Shown here in pieces: positions 1 to 5,112 of a DNA stretch of 5,628 nucleotides. The notes below the pieces were generated by a model, which saw nothing but the letters and a program-made list of their open reading frames with translations, did no database searches and had not been told where the DNA came from. Position 1 is the first letter of the stretch; the number at the start of each line of letters is the position of its first letter. The stretch comes from Ignavibacteria bacterium (GTDB lineage Bacteria > Bacteroidota > Ignavibacteria > Ignavibacteriales > Ignavibacteriaceae), in contig JAOTUT010000122.1 in the NCBI GenBank assembly GCA_029863735.1, forward strand, positions 1-5,628, read 5' to 3'. A program made the translations under genes and the position numbers.

Positions 1-39
1 ACAAAAGGTAAGAAAGAAGAAGAAGAAGAAGAAGACTAA
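1..39 (+). CDS. rplY: C-terminal end of probable ribosomal protein bL25 (partial)
   Basis: Only the last 12 codons and the TAA stop are visible, reading Thr-Lys-Gly-Lys-Lys, six Glu, Asp. A lysine-then-glutamate tail is common at the end of long, CTC-type bL25 proteins, which bind 5S rRNA in the 50S central protuberance. Such a gene very often lies directly before pth, as here with a 13-base gap. The identification rests on this tail and on gene order, not on a domain, so another acidic-tailed protein is possible. The frame is supported by its clean stop just before pth. Confidence 0.55.
   Translation, partial: TKGKKEEEEEED
16..33 (+). repeat. (GAA)6 trinucleotide repeat
   Basis: Six perfect tandem GAA codons encode the poly-Glu tail of the upstream gene. 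The tract is purine-rich and ends 19 bases before the pth start, so it lies too far away to be a normal ribosome binding site. In-frame slippage would only lengthen or shorten the tail. Confidence 0.8.
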
Positions 40-52
40 ATTCCTGTTTGTT

Positions 53-649
53 TTGCGGTTTATATTTGGAATAGGAAATCCCGGCATTCGGTATGAATTT
101 ACCAGGCATAATGCCGGATTTTTATTGTTGGATTATTTTTCGAAAAAGAAATCGATAAACTTTAACGAATCAACAGGTGATTATTTAGAAGCTGTAGGTA
201 AAATAGGCGACCAGAATTTTATGCTTATCAAACCTGTAACCTACGTTAACAATAGTGGCGTAGCTGCCAGGCAGATTTTTGAAAAGTATAGTTTATCACC
301 TGAAGAGTTCCTTGTCGTGTGTGATGATACGAATATAAAAAATTATGATTTCAGAGTTCGATTGTCAGGGGGCGATGGAGGGCATAACGGATTAAGTTCT
401 ATTATCTATCATCTGATGACGGAACAATTTCCAAGAATTAGAATTGGTATTGGTACTAATCCTGCGGATAAAGTTTTATCCGATTATGTGCTTTCCAAAT
501 TTTCAAAAAGTGAACTACTGGAATATCAAACAACATTTAGCAAGTGTACTAATCTAGTTGAAGAATTTATAGTTGGCGGCAGCAAGAAGATGCTTGAAGC
601 TAACAGTATTTTAATGAAATCTGAAAATCAAAATAATTTTAACCAATAA
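53..649 (+). CDS. pth: Peptidyl-tRNA hydrolase (Pth)
   Basis: This cytoplasmic esterase cleaves peptidyl-tRNA that has dropped off ribosomes, recycling tRNA. At 198 residues it has the usual bacterial Pth length. Visible motifs are GIGNPG (residues 6-11, with the conserved Asn9), RHNAGF (18-23, catalytic His19), KPVTYVNNSG (60-69, Asn66 region), the CDD segment (90-92, supporting Asp), GGHNG (109-113, Asn112) and RIRIGIG (128-134). All residues matching the E. coli catalytic set (Asn10, His20, Asn68, Asp93, Asn114) are present. The start is TTG. It places the protein exactly at the usual Pth N-terminus, no ATG occurs upstream in frame, and no Shine-Dalgarno sequence is visible, so translation may be coupled to the preceding gene. 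The usual LPxG segment after the catalytic Asp is replaced by Ile-Lys-Asn-Tyr (95-98). Confidence 0.95.
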   Translation: MRFIFGIGNPGIRYEFTRHNAGFLLLDYFSKKKSINFNESTGDYLEAVGKIGDQNFMLIKPVTYVNNSGVAARQIFEKYSLSPEEFLVVCDDTNIKNYDFRVRLSGGDGGHNGLSSIIYHLMTEQFPRIRIGIGTNPADKVLSDYVLSKFSKSELLEYQTTFSKCTNLVEEFIVGGSKKMLEANSILMKSENQNNFNQ

Positions 650-653
650 AGCA

Positions 654-658
654 GGGAG
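654..658 (+). promoter_or_regulatory. Ribosome binding site of hppA
   Basis: GGGAG lies six bases before the ATG at 665, in the short gap after the pth stop. It supports that start. No terminator or convincing promoter fits in the 15-base gap, so hppA is probably co-transcribed with pth. Confidence 0.75.
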
Positions 659-664
659 AAAATT

Positions 665-2851
665 ATGCCATCATTCTTTTATATTATTCCTCTCTTCGGA
701 GTGATTGCACTTTTATTTACATTTTTTAAATCAGCCTGGATAAATAAAAAAGATCCCGGTACAGAAAAGATGCAAAAAATTGCCAATCATATCTCTGAAG
801 GTGCGATGGCGTTTCTTAAATCTGAATATAAAGTACTCTCTATTTTTGTTATTTGTGTTGCAATACTTCTTGCAGTTTCTGCGGATCCTAATGACTCCTC
901 GCCATTTGTTGCAGTTTCATTTATAGTTGGTGCTCTCTGTTCAGCACTCGCAGGGTTTATAGGCATGAGAGTAGCCACAAAAGCGAACGTAAGAACTACC
1001 AATGCTGCAAGAAGTAGTCTTGGTAAAGCTTTGGAAATTGCATTTGCCGGCGGTTCAGTTATGGGCTTAGCCGTTGTTGGTCTGGGAATGCTTGGTCTTG
1101 GAACTCTTTTCCTTATTTACGGGGATATATTTGGTGTCGGGGACGTGACCAGTCTTCACAGAGTAATAACTATAATAACCGGATTTTCCTTTGGTGCATC
1201 TTCAATTGCTCTCTTTGCACGCGTAGGAGGTGGAATTTATACTAAAGCTGCAGATGTTGGAGCTGATCTTGTTGGAAAAGTTGAAGCTGGAATTCCTGAA
1301 GACCATCCATTAAATCCTGCTACAATTGCTGATAATGTTGGTGATAACGTTGGTGATGTTGCTGGAATGGGTGCGGATCTTTTTGAATCTTATGTCGGTT
1401 CTATTGTTGGAACAATGGTGCTTGGAGCTGCCTTTTTTGGGCTTCCTGAATTTTCAGGAAACTTTAATGGTCTTGGTGCAATTCTGCTTCCTCTTGCTGT
1501 AGCTGCTGCAGGAATTATTATGTCAATCATCGGAACTTTTTTTGTGAGAGTTAAAGAAGGTGGAGATCCTCAGAAAGCATTAAATCTGGGTGAATTTGGC
1601 TCTTCATTTTTTATGATAATTGCTTTGTATTTTATTATTGATTGGATATTACCTTCTCAATGGACTTTTGATGATCCACTGTATGGAACTTCATATACAA
1701 TAACTTCGCTTAATATTTTCTTTGCAACTGTAATTGGCCTTGTTGCTGGTGTGTTAATCGGATTGATAACAGAATACTTCACAGGATTTGGAAAGGCACC
1801 AGTAAAATCAATTGCCAGGCAGTCATTAACCGGTTCCGCTACAAATATCATTGCCGGATTAAGCAATGGTATGTTTTCTACAGCTTTGCCTATACTAATT
1901 ATAGCTGCTTCAATTGTTGCAGCGTTTTATTTTGGTGGTCTGTATGGAATAGCAATAGCTGCAGTTGGAATGCTTTCAAACACAGGTATACAATTAGCAG
2001 TTGATGCGTATGGACCCATCTCAGATAATTCCGGAGGTATTGCGGAAATGTCAAAGCTACCAAAGGAGGTAAGAGAAAGAACAGATAAACTTGATGCAGT
2101 TGGAAATACTACCGCAGCAATCGGAAAAGGATTTGCAATTGGTTCAGCTGCATTAACTGCCCTTGCTCTTTTTGGTGCTTTTATGATGTCTGCAAATATC
2201 AAATCAATTGATATTTCAAAAGCAGATGTAATGGCTGGATTATTTGTTGGTGGTATGCTGCCATTTTTATTTTCAGCATTAGCTATGAGTGCAGTTGGAA
2301 AAGCAGCAATGGCTATGATTGAAGAGGTTAGAAGACAGTTTAAAGATATTCCCACACTTACAAAAGCTCTCGCTATTATGAAAAAGTATCAAGGTAAAGA
2401 TCAATCAGAATGGTCAGAACAAGATATTAAAACATTTGAAGAAGCTGATGGAGCCGCTGAATATGGTAAATGCGTAGAAATCTCAACCCAGGCTGCAATA
2501 AAGAAAATGGTTGTTCCTGGATTATTGGCGGTGTCAACACCAGTGATTGTAGGTTTTAGCGGCGGTGCAGAAATGCTTGGTGGTCTTTTAGCAGGAGTTA
2601 CTGTAACAGGAGTTTTAATGGCCATTTTTCAGTCTAATGCTGGTGGGGCCTGGGATAATGCCAAAAAGATGTTTGAGAGCGGTTTTGAAGTAAATGGCAA
2701 AAAATACTTTAAGGGTTCAGACCCTCATAAAGCAGCAGTTGTCGGTGATACTGTTGGTGATCCATTTAAGGATACATCCGGGCCATCCCTGAATATTTTA
2801 ATCAAATTAATGGCAGTAATTTCACTTGTTATTGCCCCATTAATTAAATAG
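665..2851 (+). CDS. hppA: K+-dependent ion-translocating membrane pyrophosphatase
   Basis: This integral membrane pump hydrolyses pyrophosphate and exports Na+ and/or H+. The 728 residues suggest about 16 membrane helices, the family norm. The first substrate-binding block spans residues 194-241 (Asp197, Asp201, Lys205, Glu212, Asp223, Asp227, Asp231, Asp238). The second has Asp447, Asp454 and [10 protein letters not shown] (480-489). The third has Asp664, Lys667, Asp695, Asp699, Lys702 and Asp703. Ala484, where K+-independent enzymes have Lys, marks the K+-dependent class. Glu241 in DLFE sits where Na+-pumping enzymes such as the Thermotoga one carry their gate glutamate; K+-independent H+ pumps have it one turn later. 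Some K+-dependent H+ or dual Na+/H+ pumps share this, so the ion is not settled. Oddities are EDHPLNPA at 212-219 instead of the usual EDDPRNPA, and a cytoplasmic loop (about 561-600) longer than in many homologues. Confidence 0.97.
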   Translation: MPSFFYIIPLFGVIALLFTFFKSAWINKKDPGTEKMQKIANHISEGAMAFLKSEYKVLSIFVICVAILLAVSADPNDSSPFVAVSFIVGALCSALAGFIGMRVATKANVRTTNAARSSLGKALEIAFAGGSVMGLAVVGLGMLGLGTLFLIYGDIFGVGDVTSLHRVITIITGFSFGASSIALFARVGGGIYTKAADVGADLVGKVEAGIPEDHPLNPATIADNVGDNVGDVAGMGADLFESYVGSIVGTMVLGAAFFGLPEFSGNFNGLGAILLPLAVAAAGIIMSIIGTFFVRVKEGGDPQKALNLGEFGSSFFMIIALYFIIDWILPSQWTFDDPLYGTSYTITSLNIFFATVIGLVAGVLIGLITEYFTGFGKAPVKSIARQSLTGSATNIIAGLSNGMFSTALPILIIAASIVAAFYFGGLYGIAIAAVGMLSNTGIQLAVDAYGPISDNSGGIAEMSKLPKEVRERTDKLDAVGNTTAAIGKGFAIGSAALTALALFGAFMMSANIKSIDISKADVMAGLFVGGMLPFLFSALAMSAVGKAAMAMIEEVRRQFKDIPTLTKALAIMKKYQGKDQSEWSEQDIKTFEEADGAAEYGKCVEISTQAAIKKMVVPGLLAVSTPVIVGFSGGAEMLGGLLAGVTVTGVLMAIFQSNAGGAWDNAKKMFESGFEVNGKKYFKGSDPHKAAVVGDTVGDPFKDTSGPSLNILIKLMAVISLVIAPLIK

Positions 2852-2852
2852 A

Positions 2853-2880
2853 TTTGTTGCCCAAAAGATTATATTAAATA
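2853..2880 (+). promoter_or_regulatory. Candidate promoter of the rpsF operon
   Basis: TTTGTT (2853-2858) is followed after 16 bases by TAAATA (2875-2880), in an AT-rich stretch starting right after the hppA stop. An alternative -10, TATATT (2870-2875), overlaps it. The placement would give a leader of about 55 bases before rpsF. This is motif reading only; the operon could also be reached by read-through from hppA, since no terminator is seen between them. Confidence 0.3.
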
Positions 2881-2885
2881 ACCCT

Positions 2886-2912
2886 GCTTCCTGCAGAAAT
2901 ATTGCAAGAGGC
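2886..2912 (+). promoter_or_regulatory. Hairpin in the rpsF leader (possible autoregulatory element)
   Basis: GCTTCCTGCA (2886-2895) pairs with TGCAAGAGGC (2903-2912). The stem has nine pairs including one G-U, one C-A mismatch (2891/2907) and a seven-base loop. No T-run follows, so it is not an intrinsic terminator. It lies 12 bases before the rpsF Shine-Dalgarno sequence. In many bacteria rpsF leaders bind the S6:S18 complex for feedback control. I do not see the CCG element expected of that motif, so the role is only a guess. Confidence 0.4.
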
Positions 2913-2924
2913 CATTAGTCCATA

Positions 2925-2931
2925 GGGAGGT
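2925..2931 (+). promoter_or_regulatory. Ribosome binding site of rpsF
   Basis: GGGAGGT sits nine bases before the ATG at 2941, a near-complete match to the anti-Shine-Dalgarno sequence. The nearby ACCCT (2881-2885) could pair with AGGG here and hide it, an alternative to the leader hairpin. Confidence 0.8.
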
Positions 2932-2940
2932 AATTTTTAG

Positions 2941-3360
2941 ATGAATAAACGTGTTTACGAAAGTGCCATTCTAATTAATGCAGCACTTGATGATGAAGCG
3001 ATAAAAAATCTTATCGAAAGAGTTAAAGAAACCATTACTACTAATGGTGGAGAAGTCCTGGAAATTGAAGACTGGGGAAGAAAAAGGCTTGCCTATCAAG
3101 TGAAAAAAAGCAAAATTGGCTATTACGCAATTTTCAGATTTAATTCCTTACCTGACCTTATACCCAAACTTGAAAGATACTACCAGTTAGATGAAACTAT
3201 TTTAAGGTATCTAACTATTGCTCTATCAAAAGAAGCTCTGGAGCAAATTGAAATTGATAAATCTTTGTTGCCTCAATTAGTTGAAGAAGTGGAACAAATA
3301 CCTGTGGTACCACCTGAGGCTGATGAGGATGAAGAAGAGACTCCCGTAACTGACGCATAA
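2941..3360 (+). CDS. rpsF: 30S ribosomal protein bS6
   Basis: This protein binds the central domain of 16S rRNA as a partner of bS18 on the 30S platform. The ferredoxin-like S6 domain covers roughly residues 3-97, with the N-terminal YESAILI strand (6-12), the WGRKRLAYQVKK segment (45-56) and the YYAIFRF strand (61-67). The YYQLDETILRYLTI block (80-93) is typical of the family. After residue 97 comes a linker and an acidic tail (about 114-139, Glu/Asp-rich from 126). At 139 residues it is longer than the minimal 95-100-residue S6, a common state in Bacteroidota-like lineages. It opens the rpsF-ssb-rpsR-rplI operon, 33 bases before ssb. Confidence 0.96.
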   Translation: MNKRVYESAILINAALDDEAIKNLIERVKETITTNGGEVLEIEDWGRKRLAYQVKKSKIGYYAIFRFNSLPDLIPKLERYYQLDETILRYLTIALSKEALEQIEIDKSLLPQLVEEVEQIPVVPPEADEDEEETPVTDA

Positions 3361-3380
3361 ACATTAACCAATGATAGTAT

Positions 3381-3385
3381 GGAGG
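3381..3385 (+). promoter_or_regulatory. Ribosome binding site of ssb
   Basis: GGAGG lies eight bases before the ATG at 3394. It favours this start over the internal in-frame ATG at 3409 (Met6), which has no such site. Confidence 0.75.
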
Positions 3386-3393
3386 ATTAAACT

Positions 3394-3879
3394 ATGGCCG
3401 ATTTGAAAATGCCGGAAATCAATTACGTGATAGTTGCTGGCAATTTAACCAAAGACCCGATCTTTAGAGAAACTACGAATAAGACACCCGTTGTGAATTT
3501 CTCTTTAGCCTCAAACAGAAGATTTAAAGACAGCTCGAACCAGTGGCAGGAGGATGTTTGCTATGTTGGAATTGTTGCCTGGAATAAGCTTGCAGACAGC
3601 TGCAGAGAGAGGCTAAAAAAAGGCTCAGCGGTTCTAGTTGATGGAGAATTGCAAAGCAGAACATGGAAAACTGATGATGGCCATAACAGAAGCATCGTTG
3701 AGATAAAAGCGAGAAGAATTCAATTCTTAAACAAGCGTGGTAAATTTGTTGATGCTGAAGTAACACCAGATGAAGAAGATACTGCCGTAGTTGCCGAGGA
3801 AAACGATGCTGATTACACCGAAGACTCTTTTGATAAATTTCTCTCCGATGAAGAATCAAATCTAATGAAGGATAAATAA
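3394..3879 (+). CDS. ssb: Single-stranded DNA-binding protein (SSB) without the usual C-terminal tip
   Basis: This protein coats single-stranded DNA in replication, recombination and repair, usually as a homotetramer. The OB-fold domain spans about residues 9-113: [14 protein letters not shown] (9-22) is the first strand region, followed by [11 protein letters not shown] (33-43), the [13 protein letters not shown] segment (56-68), the [17 protein letters not shown] strand pair (75-91), and [12 protein letters not shown] (101-112). Trp51, Trp63 and Trp91 are candidate DNA-stacking aromatics. The rest (114-161) is a short, acidic, probably disordered tail. It ends Leu-Met-Lys-Asp-Lys rather than the Asp-Asp-x-Pro-Phe tip that recruits partner proteins in most bacterial SSBs. 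Neither alternative frame near the stop restores such a tip, so a simple frameshift is not the cause. Its place between rpsF and rpsR is the conserved one for a main ssb gene. Confidence 0.95.
   Translation: MADLKMPEINYVIVAGNLTKDPIFRETTNKTPVVNFSLASNRRFKDSSNQWQEDVCYVGIVAWNKLADSCRERLKKGSAVLVDGELQSRTWKTDDGHNRSIVEIKARRIQFLNKRGKFVDAEVTPDEEDTAVVAEENDADYTEDSFDKFLSDEESNLMKDK
3868..3872 (+). promoter_or_regulatory. Ribosome binding site of rpsR inside the ssb end
   Basis: AAGGA lies within the last codons of ssb, nine bases before the ATG at 3882 and twelve before the next in-frame ATG at 3885. The spacing favours 3882. Being inside ssb, it suggests translational coupling of rpsR to ssb. Confidence 0.65.
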
Positions 3880-3881
3880 TT

Positions 3882-4121
3882 ATGATGACACAAAAAAAAG
3901 ATATAAAGACAAAAAAGATTTGTCGCTTTACACAAGCAAAAATTAAGTACATCGATTACAAGAATGTAAAGCTGATTCAAAAATTTGTCTCCGAACAGGG
4001 AAGAATTATCCCTAAAAGAATTACTGGAACCAGCTCTAAATATCAACGGCAACTTGCAATTGCAGTAAAGAGAGCTCGACATATGGCATTACTTCCATAT
4101 GTTTCAGAAAGTATCAGGTAG
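3882..4121 (+). CDS. rpsR: 30S ribosomal protein bS18
   Basis: This small basic 30S platform protein pairs with bS6. At 79 residues it has the normal length. The family core is clear: KKICRFT (11-17), [19 protein letters not shown] (24-42), [17 protein letters not shown] (43-59) and the [12 protein letters not shown] block (62-73). The N-terminal dozen residues are lysine-rich and variable, as usual. A single Cys14 is present. The gene begins two bases after the ssb stop, and rplI follows 18 bases on. The start could be the second Met (3885); the difference is one residue. Confidence 0.96.
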   Translation: MMTQKKDIKTKKICRFTQAKIKYIDYKNVKLIQKFVSEQGRIIPKRITGTSSKYQRQLAIAVKRARHMALLPYVSESIR

Positions 4122-4128
4122 AATTTTA

Positions 4129-4134
4129 AAGGAG
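4129..4134 (+). promoter_or_regulatory. Ribosome binding site of rplI
   Basis: AAGGAG lies five bases before the ATG at 4140, in the 18-base gap after rpsR. It fixes the rplI start. Confidence 0.8.
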
Positions 4135-4139
4135 TAAAG

Positions 4140-4583
4140 ATGAAAGTAATATTAAGACAAAATTATGAGCAACTTGGCCAGGTAGGCGATGTTGTTGAAG
4201 TTAAAGATGGTTATGCTCATAATTTCCTACTGCCAAGAAAGATTGCCTACATTGCTCTAAATGGAAATTTAAGAGCTCTTGAAGAAGAGAAAAAAGCAGT
4301 TGTTAAAAAAGCTAAACATGAATTATTGGCGGCAGAAAACCTTGCCACTGAATTAGAAAAAGTTTCAATCACTATTCCAGTTCAGGTTGGTGAAGAAGAT
4401 AAAATCTTCGGAACTGTTACATCTCAGATGATTGCAGATAGCCTTAAAGAAAAAGGTTATGAAATTGATAAAAGAAAAATTGATGTCGATGAAGCAATAA
4501 AAACTCTTGGGATTTACAGTGTGAATATTAAGGTTCATCCTAGCATAGGTGCAAAGGTTAAAGTTTGGGTTGTAAGAGAATAA
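4140..4583 (+). CDS. rplI: 50S ribosomal protein bL9
   Basis: This elongated protein binds 23S rRNA near the base of the L1 stalk and helps maintain reading frame. At 147 residues it has the standard two-domain length. The N-terminal rRNA-binding domain has MKVILRQNYEQLGQVGD (1-17) and VEVKDGYAHNFLLPRKIA (19-36), the family signature region. A long charged connecting helix follows (about 42-74, rich in Glu, Lys and Ala). The C-terminal domain contains KIFGTVTSQMIADSL (88-102), the KRKIDVDEAIKTLGIYSV segment (111-128) and VHPSIGAKVKVWV (132-144). It is the last gene of the operon and is followed by a strong terminator. Confidence 0.97.
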   Translation: MKVILRQNYEQLGQVGDVVEVKDGYAHNFLLPRKIAYIALNGNLRALEEEKKAVVKKAKHELLAAENLATELEKVSITIPVQVGEEDKIFGTVTSQMIADSLKEKGYEIDKRKIDVDEAIKTLGIYSVNIKVHPSIGAKVKVWVVRE

Positions 4584-4603
4584 TTAGTTCAGAATATTAA
4601 TTA

Positions 4604-4636
4604 AAAAAGGGAAGCATATTGCTTCCCTTTTTGTTT
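4604..4636. terminator. Intrinsic terminator between rplI and rpmB, probably bidirectional
   Basis: A perfect 13-base-pair stem (4604-4616 with 4620-4632) has the core GGGAAGC/GCTTCCC and a three-base loop. On the plus strand the stem runs into a T-rich tract (TTTTTGTTTT), giving a standard terminator 20 bases after the rplI stop. On the minus strand the A-run at 4603-4608 becomes a T-run, so the same hairpin can stop transcripts from rpmB, whose stop codon is only about 20 bases away. Confidence 0.92.
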
Positions 4637-4653
4637 TAAATATTTTATCAACC

Positions 4654-4893
4654 TTAATTGACTTTTAATTTCTTCTCTCTAATCATCTTTGCAAGGTCAG
4701 CAGTTCCATTTTTACTGATAGTCTTTAAAGCCTTGGCTGTTAATTTAACGGTAACCTCCCGGTTTAATTCCTGAACCCAGATCTTCTTCTTTTGCAGATT
4801 AGGTAAAAATCTTCTTTTTGTCTTATTGTGAGCATGAGATATGCTGCTACCGTATCGTGGCCCTACTCCGGATACCTGACATTTTCTAGCCAT
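4654..4893 (-). CDS. rpmB: 50S ribosomal protein bL28
   Basis: This small basic 50S protein has 79 residues, the usual length for the family. Visible motifs are MARKCQVSGVGPRYG (1-15), the near-invariant SHAHNKTKRRFLPNLQ (19-34), and the C-terminal region with VTVKLTAKALKTISKNG (47-63). Only one cysteine (Cys5) is present, so this is not the zinc-binding four-cysteine form. It converges on rplI and is divergent from the YciO-like gene. In many genomes rpmB sits beside rpmG; here no rpmG is seen next to it, at least not on the upstream side within the window. Confidence 0.96.
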   Translation of the reverse strand: MARKCQVSGVGPRYGSSISHAHNKTKRRFLPNLQKKKIWVQELNREVTVKLTAKALKTISKNGTADLAKMIREKKLKVN

Positions 4894-4900
4894 TATATAA

Positions 4901-4906
4901 CTCCTT
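4901..4906 (-). promoter_or_regulatory. Ribosome binding site of rpmB
   Basis: On the minus strand AAGGAG (plus strand CTCCTT) lies seven bases before the ATG at 4893-4891. It fixes the start. Confidence 0.8.
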
Positions 4907-4936
4907 TAATATCAAAAACTGTAAAATTTTGAACAT

Positions 4937-4966
4937 TAAATATAAAGATTTTTTTCTTAAACAAAA
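4937..4966 (-). promoter_or_regulatory. Candidate promoter of rpmB
   Basis: Read on the minus strand, TTTTGTTT (4966-4959) is followed by TATATTTA (4944-4937). There are 17 bases between the TTG and the second element. This resembles both a loose sigma-70 promoter and the TTG/TAnnTTTG style of Bacteroidota. It would give a leader of roughly 35-40 bases. The region is so AT-rich that chance matches are likely. Confidence 0.35.
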
Positions 4967-4976
4967 CGATAAATCG

Positions 4977-4992
4977 AGTACTTTTTTGTACT
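4977..4992. repeat. Short inverted repeat in the divergent gap
   Basis: AGTAC (4977-4981) and GTACT (4988-4992) form a perfect five-base inverted repeat around six T residues. It lies just upstream of the candidate rpmB promoter and could be an operator, but arms this short can arise by chance. Confidence 0.3.
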
Positions 4993-5023
4993 ATTAATGC
5001 GCTTTTGAAGGTTTACTTTTAAG

Positions 5024-5053
5024 TTGAAATGTTTAATCATAATTCTATCTTAG
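5024..5053 (+). promoter_or_regulatory. Candidate promoter of the YciO-like gene
   Basis: TTGAAA (5024-5029) is followed after 16 bases by TATCTT (5046-5051). Read in the Bacteroidota style this is TTG, 19 bases, then TATCTTAG, which matches five of six fixed positions of TAnnTTTG. The leader would be about 55 bases. This is motif reading only. Confidence 0.35.
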
Positions 5054-5102
5054 TAATAGTAATTTACATTTTATTAGCAATAATTTACGTCTGAAATTTA
5101 TA

Positions 5103-5106
5103 AAGG
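5103..5106 (+). promoter_or_regulatory. Weak ribosome binding site of the YciO-like gene
   Basis: AAGG (inside AAAGG) lies six bases before the ATG at 5113. It is weaker than the sites of the ribosomal protein genes, but it supports this start, which also matches the N-terminus of E. coli YciO. Confidence 0.5.
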
Positions 5107-5112
5107 TTTTTA

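Noticed and set aside
1927..2355. A 142-codon open frame on the minus strand opposite hppA, with smaller ones at 787-1002, 1657-1866 and 2401-2625
   Set aside because: They lie fully inside a confidently identified conserved gene, have no family resemblance or ribosome binding site that I can see, and are explained by the codon bias of hppA.
2886..2912. The rpsF leader hairpin as an hppA terminator
   Set aside because: No T-run follows the stem and the stem contains a mismatch, so it does not look like an intrinsic terminator.
3548..3556. AGGAGG directly followed by ATG inside ssb
   Set aside because: There is no spacing between the site and the ATG, and the frame leads to no supported product. 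It is part of the ssb coding sequence.
3831..3881. A frameshift hiding a normal SSB tip
   Set aside because: I read the other two frames near the stop. One stops at once and the other gives no acidic-Pro-Phe ending.
3524..4082. Minus-strand open frames of 142 and 89 codons opposite ssb and rpsR
   Set aside because: The composition is unusual and shows no recognisable domain. Both strongly supported plus-strand genes cover the same bases.
4894..5112. A small RNA or small gene in the divergent gap
   Set aside because: The 219 bases are very AT-rich with no convincing open frame with a ribosome binding site and no stable GC-bearing hairpin. Only candidate promoters and one short dyad are seen.
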